From assembly GCA_965199915.1 (NCBI GenBank), contig OZ241348.1, forward strand, positions 1,240,001-1,304,000: DNA of 64,000 bases. Direction: 5' to 3'. The position numbers and the translations under genes were made by a program. Below are positions 7,580-17,064 of this stretch, piece after piece (the stretch's first letter is position 1; each line of letters starts with the position of its first letter). The notes under the pieces were generated by a model. That model made no database searches and was not told the DNA's origin. It was given only the letters and a program-made list of their open reading frames with translations. The stretch is from VXYL01 sp965199915 (GTDB lineage: Bacteria; Pseudomonadota; Gammaproteobacteria; Pseudomonadales; Azotimanducaceae).

Positions 7580-10104
7580 GCGAACATCGCGTTTAGCCTC
7601 TGCTCCCACTCCTCCTCATCCACCACCTCGTAGCGCACCACTTTCCCCTGCATCGCGGGCACGAAGTCCGCCCAATCCGCCTTCTTGGCGTGTTTGGAGC
7701 AGATGTCGAACACGGAGCGCTTGTAGGCCGTGTCCGCCGCTTCCTTCAAGTGGACGCCTTTCGTTTCCACCACGAACACTTGGTGGAACGCGTCGTCTTG
7801 GTGCGGCTCGTCGGCCTTGAGCGTGAAGATGAAGTCCGCGTAGATGCGCTGGGGCTTCCAGCCTTGCACGAAGTAGTCCTTGCGGGCGCGGTTGCGGTAC
7901 CAGAAGAAAAGGCGGGCTTGGCGGTCTAGGTAAGTGGCCACCTTGTTCTCCAAGCCGTTCAGCTCGCCTTCGCTCACGCGCTCGAAGAGGCCGAGCTGGT
8001 ACTGGCTGCCGTCTTCACGGTTGGCTTGGCGCTCGGTTGCCGGCGACTCGATGCTTTGTGGCAGGCGGTTGAACTGCAAGTCGTCGGTGACGACGATGAA
8101 GCGCATCGTGCCGGCGTCCAGCAGCTGGGCGAACACTTGCCGCGACAAGCGGTCCCGTTCGGCTTCCAAGCGTCTTCGCAGTTCTTCGAGTATGAACACC
8201 GTGTTCGCCAGCACCTTTTCGCGGGGATGTTGGGCGAGCAAGGCGTTGAAGACCTGCTCGGTGGCTTCGGCGCCGCGCCACGGGTTCGGCATCGCGTCCA
8301 GCAGATGGCTGGCGGCGAAGTAGGTGTCGATGCCGGTCTCCGTGCTCGCTGGTTTCCCGATGTCGTCCACGTCCGTGAACAAGGGCTCGAAATCCAGCCC
8401 GGCGCGCAATGTCGCGTCCTTGTTGCCTTGGGTTTGCAAGTCCAAATCGAACAGCGGAGTAACGTCCACCTCGTCCCACGGCACGCGGGAGAGGATGTCC
8501 GCTTCGTAATGCACCAGCCGCCAGCGGCGGCCGTCGCGGATCATGAACGTCGGCAGCACCAAGTTCGCCGCCGCTTGACGAAACCGCTGGCGTTGTTGGG
8601 AGACCACCAAGCCGCCGGGCTGGTCTTCCGCATCGGCCTTGACGCGCCCTTCCAAGCCCTGCAACCCCTCTAGACCAAACCCCTTGCGGACTTCCCGCAG
8701 CAGATCGCTGCCGCGTCGTTGGAAGCAGAACACATAGCTTTCGTCCAGTTCCCGCACATGCGTCTTGCTGGCATACGGCTGGCGCAGGATGCGTCCGACC
8801 AGCTGCGTGAGCGCGCTCTTGGAGCCGGGATTGGTGAGGATGGCCAGCACATAGGCGAAGGAGCAGTCCCAGCCTTCCTGCAACGCCTGCTTGGTGATGA
8901 TGAAGCGGATCGGGCACTCCCGGGAAAGCAACCCGCCGGCCTCGTCCACTTCCTTCAACTCGTCGCGGGCGCTGGTCTTCACCGCCACCTGTTCGGCGCT
9001 GATGGCGGGATGGCGCAGCAGGTATTCGCGCACGTCTTCGGCATGAATAAGACCCGCCTGCCGTTGCTCTCGCCCCGTGCGCTCCACCTGCACCAGGCAG
9101 ATGGGGCGGATGTAGGCGCCGGTCTGCGCTTGGTGTTCCCGCGCCTTGGCTTCCAAGGACGCCCGGTGTTCGATGGCGGCCAGCAGCGTGTCCTGCCAAC
9201 TGACGCTGGCCTTGTTGTGGATGTTCAAGTCCAGCTTGATCATCTCCTCGGCGTTCAGCGCCTGCCCGGTGATCGCCACCAGCACGTTGGCTTGCCGCGG
9301 CGGCGTGGCGGAGAGCTCGACGATCATGGACGGGTTGAAACCTTCGAGCGTCTTCTTGGCGTTGACGCTGTACGCCTTGTGGCCCTCGTCCAAGACGATG
9401 AGCGGCCGCAACAGGCGCAACGTGTTGCCGAGAGATGTCTTGGCCTGCCTGCCCCACACGCCGCTTGCGGACGCGAAAGTGTCCAAGTTCCGCACTTCGG
9501 AGAGCAGCTTCTCTTGAGCGCTGGCGTCGTCCTCTCTGGGAAAGAAGCGCTCGAAACCGCCGCTGTCTCGAAACATCCGCAGTTGTTCCTTGGTGGCGCG
9601 GTTGGCGGACGGCAGCATGAGCAGCAGCACGCAGAGGCGCTCGCGCACGTCTTGCGGCTTGAAGCCGGTGTTCTTCTCCAAGATCAGCGTTTTGCCGGCG
9701 GATGAGACATCGAGTTGCTGGCGGTAGGGATGGTCGCGATCCTTCAGCGCCTTCAAGGTTTGGTTGTAGATCTGCGTGGTGGGCACGATCCACAGCACCA
9801 GGCCGGCTTGCTGGCGGCGGTAGTGGGTGTTCACCAAGTCGATCACCTTGGTGGCGAGCAGCGTCTTGCCGCCGCCGGTGGGAATCTTCAGGCAGAAGGT
9901 TGGCAGCGGTTCCCCAAGCCCGTTCTTGCGCGGCAGGTAGCCGCGGGCGGTGCCAGCCTTCTCCCAAGCCCGCGCCACCCAGTCGAAGGTGATGTCCGGG
10001 TCTATCTCCCGCGCCGTCGCTTCCTTGCCCCGCCACTCGACAAGCAGATCGAGGAACGTCCGCACGGCTTGCAGCGCGGTCTTCTGATACTCCTTGAGAA
10101 TCAT
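7576..10104 (-). CDS. res: Type III restriction endonuclease Res subunit
   Basis: An 842-residue superfamily 2 helicase-nuclease that, with Mod, cleaves DNA between unmethylated head-to-head recognition sites. Walker A is KIPTGGGKTLLA (about residues 73-84), motif II is VLDEGHKAY (about 237-245, a DEGH box), and LSATPP follows as motif III. QEGWDCSFAYVLAIL is a conserved late helicase motif of Res proteins. The C-terminal PD-ExK-type nuclease region contains FVVETKGVHLKEAAD, whose ExK supplies catalytic residues in this family. ATG 10104 overlaps the mod stop as ATGA, so the larger open frame upstream of it is not used. Length is near the family norm of 850-1000. It looks intact and is the last gene of the four-gene minus-strand unit. 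Confidence 0.92.
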   Translation of the reverse strand: MILKEYQKTALQAVRTFLDLLVEWRGKEATAREIDPDITFDWVARAWEKAGTARGYLPRKNGLGEPLPTFCLKIPTGGGKTLLATKVIDLVNTHYRRQQAGLVLWIVPTTQIYNQTLKALKDRDHPYRQQLDVSSAGKTLILEKNTGFKPQDVRERLCVLLLMLPSANRATKEQLRMFRDSGGFERFFPREDDASAQEKLLSEVRNLDTFASASGVWGRQAKTSLGNTLRLLRPLIVLDEGHKAYSVNAKKTLEGFNPSMIVELSATPPRQANVLVAITGQALNAEEMIKLDLNIHNKASVSWQDTLLAAIEHRASLEAKAREHQAQTGAYIRPICLVQVERTGREQRQAGLIHAEDVREYLLRHPAISAEQVAVKTSARDELKEVDEAGGLLSRECPIRFIITKQALQEGWDCSFAYVLAILTNPGSKSALTQLVGRILRQPYASKTHVRELDESYVFCFQRRGSDLLREVRKGFGLEGLQGLEGRVKADAEDQPGGLVVSQQRQRFRQAAANLVLPTFMIRDGRRWRLVHYEADILSRVPWDEVDVTPLFDLDLQTQGNKDATLRAGLDFEPLFTDVDDIGKPASTETGIDTYFAASHLLDAMPNPWRGAEATEQVFNALLAQHPREKVLANTVFILEELRRRLEAERDRLSRQVFAQLLDAGTMRFIVVTDDLQFNRLPQSIESPATERQANREDGSQYQLGLFERVSEGELNGLENKVATYLDRQARLFFWYRNRARKDYFVQGWKPQRIYADFIFTLKADEPHQDDAFHQVFVVETKGVHLKEAADTAYKRSVFDICSKHAKKADWADFVPAMQGKVVRYEVVDEEEWEQRLNAMFA

Positions 10105-11726
10105 CGGCCGAGCCGATCCACCGTTTCGTAGATCTCGAACGGCAGTTGCTGAAAGGTGATGCCGTACTGGTGCAGGAACTCCTGATCGAGATACTTCGTG
10201 GGCGCGAACACCAGCTTCGGCCGCTTGGCCCGCGAGAGCTTGCGGGCGACGTCCATGGTCAGCGCCATGTCCTTCAACTGCTCGAAGTCGTCCGTGTAGA
10301 TGAGGAACACGTCGTAATTGCGGCTGCGGCCGATGAAGTGGCGCTGTGGTCGCATCTTGGCCGCATCGAACTCCTCCCCGGTGGCGGTGAAGAAGATGTA
10401 CGCCGCCAGCCGCTCGTAGCTCGGCAGCTTGCCGCGATCCAGCATGGACTCCTTCCGCATCGGCTTGCCGAGCTTGAAATAGCTGAATGTGCCGCCCAGC
10501 CCCTCGCGCAGTTCCTCGTTCTTGGCGGATGGCACGCCCTTGATGACGCGGCGGACCCGCTCGGCAGTGATGGCGTCCGCGTACTCCTCGCACTCGACGA
10601 GGATGAAGCGGCGGTTGCCGCCGTCCTTTTTGTTGAGGGCAAGCACAGCGTGGGCGGTGGTGCCGGAGCCGGCGAAGGAGTCCAAGACGATCGAGTTCTC
10701 GTCGGTTGCAATGCGGAGCACACGATCAATCAAGGTTGTCGGCTTGACCGTATTGAACACGTCCTCGGACCGCTCGAAGTTCAGAACAGACACAAGCTCT
10801 CTCTTGGCAGCTTGTGTGTGTCCTACATCGGCGTGGTGCCACAGCGTCTGTGGAACGACTCCCGACCTCACTTCCGAAAGAAATCGTTTCAACCTCGGCA
10901 TCGCGTTGCCGCGCTGTCCCCACCAAATGCGCCCGTCCTCATCAAGGGCCTTGAAGCTACTAGCCGACACTTGAAAATATCTACCTACCGATGGCTTGAA
11001 CTTGCGCCCAGATGGGCTGGTCACCTCGTATGTGCCTTGGCTGTAGTGATTTCTCGCGGTCAGATCGCTCGACGACCACACGCCTCGCTGATCTTCATCA
11101 GGATTGCGGTATCTGTCGGTGGCCTCTGCTTTCCTCTCCATCAGGTTAGGTTGCCACTGTTCGGCATCGCGCGCGTACACCAGCACAAAGTCATGATCTT
11201 CGGAAAAGTGCCGGGCCGTGTTTTTCGGCGAGAACACCTTCTGCCAGATGACCGTCGTAAGAAAGTTCTCCTCCCCAAACACCTCGTCCATCAAGCTCCG
11301 CAGTCTGTGTACTTCGTTGTCGTCAATCGACACGAAGATCGCCCCGTCGTCGCGCAGCAACTCCCGCAGCAGCTTCAGCCGCGGCAGCATCATGCAGCAC
11401 CACTTGTCGTGGCGGGTCAGGTCGTCGCGGTCCACCACCTTGCCGAACCAGTCCTTCATCATCGGTGAGTTCACGCGGTCGTTGTAGGCCCAGCCTTCGT
11501 TCCCGGTGTTGTACGGCGGATCGATGTAGATGCACTTCACCTTGCCGTGGTACGTCGGCAACAGCGCCTTCAACGCCGCCAGATTGTCGCCATGCACGAT
11601 CAGGTTGTCGTGCAAGCTCACCGGCTTGGAAAGCCCTTTGCCGCGCACCGGCGTCAACTCGTGGTACGGCACGCCAAGATGCAGGTTCTCCACGAACACA
11701 CGGCCTTTGAAGTGCAGCGAGGTCAT
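10101..11726 (-). CDS. mod: Type III DNA methyltransferase Mod subunit (N6-adenine)
   Basis: A 541-residue modification and specificity subunit of the type III restriction system; it methylates adenine on one strand of an asymmetric site and guides Res. The motif order is that of beta-class amino-methyltransferases: catalytic DPPYNTGNEGWAYND at residues 69-83, then the target-recognition region, then the SAM-binding DSFAGSGTTAHAV at about 345-357. GAIFVSIDDNEVHRLRSL is another conserved stretch. It starts at ATG 11726, two bases after the stop of the NACHT gene, and ends inside the start of res, so all four genes of the unit are coupled. The frame extends far upstream without a plausible start, which I leave out. 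No lesion seen. Recognition sequence cannot be predicted from what is visible. Confidence 0.93.
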   Translation of the reverse strand: MTSLHFKGRVFVENLHLGVPYHELTPVRGKGLSKPVSLHDNLIVHGDNLAALKALLPTYHGKVKCIYIDPPYNTGNEGWAYNDRVNSPMMKDWFGKVVDRDDLTRHDKWCCMMLPRLKLLRELLRDDGAIFVSIDDNEVHRLRSLMDEVFGEENFLTTVIWQKVFSPKNTARHFSEDHDFVLVYARDAEQWQPNLMERKAEATDRYRNPDEDQRGVWSSSDLTARNHYSQGTYEVTSPSGRKFKPSVGRYFQVSASSFKALDEDGRIWWGQRGNAMPRLKRFLSEVRSGVVPQTLWHHADVGHTQAAKRELVSVLNFERSEDVFNTVKPTTLIDRVLRIATDENSIVLDSFAGSGTTAHAVLALNKKDGGNRRFILVECEEYADAITAERVRRVIKGVPSAKNEELREGLGGTFSYFKLGKPMRKESMLDRGKLPSYERLAAYIFFTATGEEFDAAKMRPQRHFIGRSRNYDVFLIYTDDFEQLKDMALTMDVARKLSRAKRPKLVFAPTKYLDQEFLHQYGITFQQLPFEIYETVDRLGR

Positions 11727-11728
11727 GC

Positions 11729-13888
11729 TCAGTAGTCCTTCACGATGTCGCAGTTTGGCAGTACATGTTGCAATGACTCCACCGCTTGGGAGGAAACTGG
11801 AGTTCCAGAAAGCAAAAGCATGTCGAGATCTTGTAAACGAGCAAGTGGTGTGATGTCTTCGACGTTTGTTCGCTCTAGATCCAGAACACCGATCTTGTGC
11901 ATGTTGCCCAAGGGCGTCACATCCGTCACCGCCGTGCCGCTGAGATCGAGAACGAGCAGCTCGGCCAATGTCGTAATGCATCGCACGTCTGTGACGTCCG
12001 TGTCGGCCAAGACCAACATTCTCACGCTGTATAGCTCGGCAATATCTTGCAGGTTCACCGCGTGGGCTCCGCGCAAGTCTAGGACTTTCCAACACAACCC
12101 CTCCGTCGTTTGAGACCACAGCCTTTGGATCGACGCAGTAGCGGTGCTGCACAAATCTGAACCTTTAGCCATCAGCAAGCCGAATAGAGAGTAATCTGGG
12201 TCGCTCCCGAAAGCACCCCAGTGATAATCGGAGTACTTGATTTGCACGCGGACGCATCCCTCTACTGCCTGCGTGCGTTCTATCGGGCTAAGCCCTGAAT
12301 GGGGATTGACCGCCAAACGTGCGGCCAAGTGGGCGAGATTGAAGAGCTCATCGCTGGCCTCCGACTCGGCGAGGTCGGAAAACTCTCTGCCAAAAACGCA
12401 CTTCGCCAGTTCCCTGTGCCACTCCGGCTTGTCGGCCAGCATCTCGAAGAGGAAGCAGAAGGTTTCCAGCCAGCTGCGTTGTCGGGCCCAGCCGGCGAGG
12501 TCGGTTCGATCGAAGCCCAAGGAGGACTGACCATTCTTAGCCCATGAAAAGCCAGTGACCTCGATGGCGAGGGCCGCCGCGGCGAAGTACTCTTGGAAGG
12601 AGAAATGGCGGAAGGCGTACAGGTCGTCGCTTCTAGGCACGAACAAGCCGCTCCTGCGACCAACGAACGAAAGAAACTCCTCCGGGGTGGGCGTGTCGGC
12701 GGGCGCCTTGGTGCGCTCCATCTCGCTGCCGAGCCAGTGCAGCACGTCGTCGCGTCGCACCAGCAAATCCATATCTCCGCTCTGCTCGCGCCGGGCCTGC
12801 ATCTCGAAGCCCACTCGGCCAAGCCACATCTTCTTGCGCGGCAGGTCGTATGTGCCGTCGCTCAAGCCTCGGGACCGGTCGATGGACACCAAGTACGCCT
12901 CGGCAATGCGCTCGTAGAGCAGCCACTTCTCTTGCGGCAAGGTGGCGTCGATGCGGTGTATCAGCGCCATCAGTGCCAAGACGTTGGGCACGCGGGCGAG
13001 CCGCTGCAAGGCCGCGTCCTTGCGGATGGCGGCTACCAGATCGTCGTGCCTGCCAGCTTGGGCGCTGTCCAAGTCGCGCACAACGTACCACTTCTGCGCG
13101 AACACCTTGATTCGTCCGTCGTCGAAAGGGGCGATGTAGCGCTTGTGGATCTTGGCAGCGTTGAGATCCCGGGCGGCTTCGCTCTGCCCGCGCCCCGATC
13201 GCCCAGCGCCCTCAAACGGCACTTCGCCATAGCCCACAATGCGCGACGTGAGCAGCCAGAGGCAATCGGGATAGCGCTCCATGCCGTCGAACACGGCGTC
13301 CCGCAAGCGGGGCCGCGCGTCTTTGCCGCCGAGCTCGTCGATGCCGTCCAGCATGACCAGCGCCCGCCCTTCGGCCAACCTGTCGCGCAGGTAGTCGCCC
13401 TTTCGCAGCGGTTCGCCGACGGGCTGGCATAGATACGCTTGCAGCAGACCGTCGAACGTGGTGACCGACTCAAGCGTGAGTTCGCGCAGCACCATGGGCA
13501 CGGGCAACAACCAGCCGAATCGCTTGATGAGGGGCGAAGGTCGTCCATAGAACGTGAGCAGCCACGTCAGGTAGTCCACGAGCGTTGTCTTTCCCACGCC
13601 CGGATCGCCAAGCAGCACCAAGCGTCCGTGTTCGTCAAGGGGCGCGTAGACGCTCTCGCATCCTTTTTGCCAATCATTGGGATCGGCATCTACGGAGATT
13701 GGGCGCTTCGAGACCAGCGGCGGCACGAACAAGGAATCGATGGCGACGCTTGGGCGGTCGCCGAGGTCCGGCAGGCCGAGCAGACGAACGTAGCGGTGCT
13801 GCTTCTGAACTCTGCCGAGATACTCCCGCAACGGTGGATTGTCGTGGAGTTCCACCACGGAGAGGTCGTCGAAGCGACGTCGTTTCAT
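11729..13888 (-). CDS. NACHT NTPase with C-terminal leucine-rich repeats
   Basis: A 719-residue STAND-type NTPase. After a 90-residue N-terminal region with no recognisable effector, the NACHT core has Walker A LLGDPGVGKTTL (about 92-103) and Walker B ALVMLDGIDELGG (about 176-188), with the small residue after the Asp typical of NACHT rather than NB-ARC proteins. A helical region follows, with FRHFSFQEYFAAAAL, a motif common at the end of bacterial NACHT modules. The last 110 residues contain short leucine-rich repeats of the form LVLDLSGTAVTDVTPL and IGVLDLERTNVEDITPL, a likely sensor. Bacterial NACHT proteins of this kind protect against phage. ATG 13888 overlaps the KAP gene's stop by four bases, and mod begins two bases after this gene's stop. 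Confidence 0.88.
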   Translation of the reverse strand: MKRRRFDDLSVVELHDNPPLREYLGRVQKQHRYVRLLGLPDLGDRPSVAIDSLFVPPLVSKRPISVDADPNDWQKGCESVYAPLDEHGRLVLLGDPGVGKTTLVDYLTWLLTFYGRPSPLIKRFGWLLPVPMVLRELTLESVTTFDGLLQAYLCQPVGEPLRKGDYLRDRLAEGRALVMLDGIDELGGKDARPRLRDAVFDGMERYPDCLWLLTSRIVGYGEVPFEGAGRSGRGQSEAARDLNAAKIHKRYIAPFDDGRIKVFAQKWYVVRDLDSAQAGRHDDLVAAIRKDAALQRLARVPNVLALMALIHRIDATLPQEKWLLYERIAEAYLVSIDRSRGLSDGTYDLPRKKMWLGRVGFEMQARREQSGDMDLLVRRDDVLHWLGSEMERTKAPADTPTPEEFLSFVGRRSGLFVPRSDDLYAFRHFSFQEYFAAAALAIEVTGFSWAKNGQSSLGFDRTDLAGWARQRSWLETFCFLFEMLADKPEWHRELAKCVFGREFSDLAESEASDELFNLAHLAARLAVNPHSGLSPIERTQAVEGCVRVQIKYSDYHWGAFGSDPDYSLFGLLMAKGSDLCSTATASIQRLWSQTTEGLCWKVLDLRGAHAVNLQDIAELYSVRMLVLADTDVTDVRCITTLAELLVLDLSGTAVTDVTPLGNMHKIGVLDLERTNVEDITPLARLQDLDMLLLSGTPVSSQAVESLQHVLPNCDIVKDY

Positions 13889-15252
13889 TGGAACTTCGCC
13901 TGCATATAGCGAACGAAAGGAGCTGGCCCAGCGTCGGCAGGCAGATCACGGACAACGTCCTGGATCCAGAAGACGTTGGCGGCCGTCGGGTCGGGGAATG
14001 CGCTCTGGTCGACGGCGGGTGCCTCCGCACCCTCGGCATCGTCTGCTGAAGCTGCCACCACGGGTAGTTGAAGGGCTTGTAGAACGTCTAGCTCGGGCTT
14101 CGCCCCGCGGCACCACTTGCCGATCGTGTCGTAGAGGGTCGGATTGGCCTGCCAGCGCACATAGAGATCATGATGGAACTGATGGACGTACGCGACCATC
14201 AGCAGGTTGCGCATCTCCTCTCGCCCCAAGTTGTCCCGGCCCTCTTCGATGTGGCTGGGCAGGCGCACAGACAGACGAACCACCAGATTGGCCAGCCCCT
14301 TGAGCTTGCGCGGGTTCGGCGGCAGGCACTGGCGCTGCCCGACGACGTCTCGCAGCCAACCAATTTGGTACTTGGCAACATCGCCGCCATCCGCAATGAG
14401 TTCGCACAACAGCTGGCCGGGCGCGTCGGGAATGGGCAGATGCCACACGTTCTGGCAGATCTTCTCCAAGTAGGACGCAGCCCGCGCTTGCGCGTCTCGC
14501 CTTGCATCCTCGTCGGTCAACCCGCCTGCCAGCCGGTTGGCGATGGCGCCCTCAACCGCCCTTTGATTCAAGCCGAGCACGAAGACGCAGTTGTCCAGCG
14601 TGAGATAGACCTTCAATCCTTCCAGCAGCCGATACGCCGCCTCCGACTCGCAACGGTCGAGATCGTCCACGAAGACGACCAATCGAGACTTGCCCTCGCT
14701 CCCCCTTTTTTCAGCCGGCAAGAGCAGGCGAATGGTCTCCTGCAGGTTCTTCCGCAACGATTCCGATGGCAGCGTGGCGGCTAGGTTCTCCGCATCCCAC
14801 TGGCGGCCCGCCTGCTCGAACTTGGCGTAGTGAAAGCCGATCTTCTTGGTGAGTTCGTCCAACGAAAGCAGTGCGCCGCGCAGGGCCACTTTACCGAGGC
14901 GCTTGAGCGCCAACGCCTTCGATTCCTCCTGCGAGAGCTGTGCTCGCATTTCCTGCAGCAACGCCACGACGGGTACGGCTTCGGCGTGGTAACGCCACGC
15001 ATCGAACCAGACGGGTAGCAGTTGACCGCCGTGCTTGGATTTCTTCGGCGCGTTTTTCGTGTCGAGCGCCTGCGGATTATCGCCCGTCAGATACCAGCGC
15101 ACCTGGTGCAGAAAGCTGGTCTTGCCTAGCCCCCAATCGCCATGCACGCCGAACACCTGCGGCAGTTTGCAGGTTGCGATGGCCTCGCCGACCTCCGCAA
15201 TGAGGGCGTCGCGGCGCAGCCGGTCGCGCAGCGTTGGTTCGTCGTTGTGCAT
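13885..15252 (-). CDS. KAP family P-loop NTPase
   Basis: A 455-residue NTPase of the KAP family. Walker A is FGVHGDWGLGKTSFL (about residues 34-48), WFDAWRYHAE is the KAP signature following it, and Walker B is LVVFVDDLDRCESE (about 187-200). The later VFVLGLNQRAVEGAIANRL and the KLKGLANLVVRL segment also match the family. Many KAP proteins carry a membrane hairpin between the Walker motifs; none is evident here, so this is probably the soluble type. ATG 15252 is used; an in-frame GTG at 15264 is an alternative and neither has a good ribosome site. It is first in the KAP-NACHT-mod-res unit, so its promoter drives the whole set. KAP NTPases occur in several phage-defence loci; the specific role here is unknown. 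Confidence 0.87.
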   Translation of the reverse strand: MHNDEPTLRDRLRRDALIAEVGEAIATCKLPQVFGVHGDWGLGKTSFLHQVRWYLTGDNPQALDTKNAPKKSKHGGQLLPVWFDAWRYHAEAVPVVALLQEMRAQLSQEESKALALKRLGKVALRGALLSLDELTKKIGFHYAKFEQAGRQWDAENLAATLPSESLRKNLQETIRLLLPAEKRGSEGKSRLVVFVDDLDRCESEAAYRLLEGLKVYLTLDNCVFVLGLNQRAVEGAIANRLAGGLTDEDARRDAQARAASYLEKICQNVWHLPIPDAPGQLLCELIADGGDVAKYQIGWLRDVVGQRQCLPPNPRKLKGLANLVVRLSVRLPSHIEEGRDNLGREEMRNLLMVAYVHQFHHDLYVRWQANPTLYDTIGKWCRGAKPELDVLQALQLPVVAASADDAEGAEAPAVDQSAFPDPTAANVFWIQDVVRDLPADAGPAPFVRYMQAKFQ

Positions 15253-15304
15253 GGGGCCGTTCACCGCTCGCGCCAGTCAGCGCGGCAAGCATAGCGCAAG
15301 CTCC

Positions 15305-15324
15305 CGCCCGCACATGGACGGGCG
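15305..15324 (-). terminator. Hairpin after murF, possible terminator
   Basis: CGCCCG and CGGGCG arms enclose an 8-base loop, beginning 10 bases after the murF stop and upstream of the KAP gene. There is no T tract, so if it terminates at all it may be weak. Confidence 0.3.
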
Positions 15325-15334
15325 CAGTCCGACA

Positions 15335-16717
15335 TCACCGTTTCCGCGCCACCACCTTGGATTGCGGGCCCGCCCGCAGCGCCGCCGCCAATCTCTCCAC
15401 GAATCCGGCCGCCCAGAACACGCCATTGGACGCCTTGATCAGCACCCGATCCCCGGGCGCAAGGGCTTCGGCGCAAGCCGTCACGAACGCATCGTCCGCC
15501 CGCTCGGCGCAACCGAGGCGGATGGCGGCCGGCAAGGCGTCGTGCAGCGCCCGCATCTTTGGCCCCACGCAGAACACGCCGTGCAGGCCGGCGCAAAGCG
15601 GCGCCAATTCGGCGTGGTAGCGGGGCGCGTCTTCGCCGAGTTCCAGCATGTCGCCAAGCACGGCGATGCGGCGCACGCCCTCCCCGTCTCGAAACGCCGT
15701 TAGCGTGGCCGCCATGCTGGCCGGGTTGGCGTTGTAGCTTTCGTCGATGATGGTTACGCCGCCGGCCGCGAGGCGATTGCCGCGGCCGCGTGGCACCGGC
15801 GCGTCCGCGAGCCGATCGAGATCGCCGAGCGAACGGCCTAGCGCGCGCAGCACAGCGCCCAGCGCGCACACGGACATGGCGCGGTGCTCGCCGCCGCCCG
15901 GCACCGGGCACTCGGCGCGTGCGCCGTCGGCCAACAACGCTAGGTTGCGGCCCTCGTCGCGGAGCCCCAGGTTCCGCACATCGGCTTCGGGAGAGTCGCC
16001 AAACGTCAGCGTGCGCCCCGAATGGTCGGCGGCGAGGTGCGCCGGGCGGACGAACGCCCCGCCGGGGGCGACGCCGGCCGCGATGGAGACCTTCTCGCGC
16101 CGAATGGCCTCCACCGAGCCGAAGTGTTCGATGTGCGCCGGATGCACGTTCAGCACCACTGCCACGTCGGGCGCCGCGAGACGCGCCAAGGGTTCGATCT
16201 CGCCGGGGTGGTTGGTGCCGATCTCGTACACCGCAGCGCGGGCGTCGGGCGGGGTTAGCGCCAGCGAGAGCGGCACGCCGATGTGGTTGTTCAAGCTGCC
16301 GTCCGTTGCGAATCCGTCCAAGGCTTTGGCGGCGAAGGACTTGAACGTGGTCTTGCCGCTGCTGCCGGTTACCGCCACCACCGGACAGCGCAAGCGACGC
16401 CGGGCCGCCCGCCCCAACGCCCACAGCGCATCCAACGTGTCTTCCACCAGCAACGCCGGGGCACCGTAGTTGCCCGGACGGTGAACCAGCACCGCCGCCG
16501 CGCCCTTCTCCACCGCGTCCCGGGCGAAGTCGTGGCCGTCGCGGTCCGAGCGCGCGCTTGGCTGGAAGCGGGGGCCGGGATCCCCCGGTAGCGCGACGAA
16601 CAGATCGCCGGGCGCAATCCGGCGCGAGTCGATGCAAACGCCAGTGACCTCCGGCCCGTTCGTCGCCGGCAAACCGAGCGCGGCCGCCAACGCACGGTAT
16701 GACCAAAGGGCGCTCAC
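15335..16717 (-). CDS. murF: UDP-N-acetylmuramoyl-tripeptide--D-alanyl-D-alanine ligase MurF
   Basis: Cytoplasmic ligase that adds D-Ala-D-Ala to UDP-MurNAc-tripeptide, the last soluble step of peptidoglycan precursor synthesis. About 460 residues from GTG 16717, the expected length. Visible are the N-terminal uridine-binding region (VCIDSRRIAPGDLFVAL), the ATP loop VTGSSGKTTFK, the central motif GTNHPGEIEPL, and IIDESYNANPASM, the C-terminal signature of MurF. No neighbouring cell-wall or division gene is present, so it lies outside a dcw cluster, between the defence genes and a PIN-domain gene. The start is uncertain by a few codons: GTG with a weak GAAG upstream is the only reasonable choice. 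The sequence appears intact. Confidence 0.93.
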   Translation of the reverse strand: MSALWSYRALAAALGLPATNGPEVTGVCIDSRRIAPGDLFVALPGDPGPRFQPSARSDRDGHDFARDAVEKGAAAVLVHRPGNYGAPALLVEDTLDALWALGRAARRRLRCPVVAVTGSSGKTTFKSFAAKALDGFATDGSLNNHIGVPLSLALTPPDARAAVYEIGTNHPGEIEPLARLAAPDVAVVLNVHPAHIEHFGSVEAIRREKVSIAAGVAPGGAFVRPAHLAADHSGRTLTFGDSPEADVRNLGLRDEGRNLALLADGARAECPVPGGGEHRAMSVCALGAVLRALGRSLGDLDRLADAPVPRGRGNRLAAGGVTIIDESYNANPASMAATLTAFRDGEGVRRIAVLGDMLELGEDAPRYHAELAPLCAGLHGVFCVGPKMRALHDALPAAIRLGCAERADDAFVTACAEALAPGDRVLIKASNGVFWAAGFVERLAAALRAGPQSKVVARKR

Positions 16718-16814
16718 GCGAGCGACTTCAACACAAGTGGCGCAGGCTGGCAAATCGCCGGAACAGCGCGGATTGCAGTATTCTCCGGCCCTAATCGCCG
16801 AGGATCCAAAACAC

Positions 16815-17039
16815 ATGGGCTATCCGAAAGACGGCAGTCGCGGCTTTGCCGCCTTGAAATACAAGAACACCGTCCCGCACGGTGAAATCGACCACAAAGC
16901 GGTGCCCCGCGGCGAAGATCCGCCTCCGGCGAGCGCTTGGCAACGGTATCTGGCCGAGACCGGCCGCGGCCGCGACACCACCGCGGCGCGGCAGGCAGTG
17001 CTGCCGAAAGCAGACCCCAAGAACCTGCCGGGTTCCTGA
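16815..17039 (+). CDS. Small basic protein upstream of PIN-domain gene, possible antitoxin
   Basis: A 74-residue, hydrophilic, Pro- and Lys-rich protein I do not recognise. It has no membrane segment and no clear DNA-binding motif. It begins at ATG 16815, about 10 bases after GAGG, and is divergent from murF. Its stop is 25 bases before the start of the PIN-domain gene, the usual order antitoxin then toxin, which is the only reason to propose that role. Small size and disordered composition are compatible with an antitoxin but prove nothing. Confidence 0.45.
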   Translation: MGYPKDGSRGFAALKYKNTVPHGEIDHKAVPRGEDPPPASAWQRYLAETGRGRDTTAARQAVLPKADPKNLPGS

Positions 17040-17064
17040 CGTTCCCGCACCACGAGAGCGCACC

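Noticed and set aside
10105..10593. N-terminal extension of the res frame upstream of 10104
   Set aside because: It overlaps mod entirely, has no helicase homology, and the ATGA overlap start fits the type III norm.
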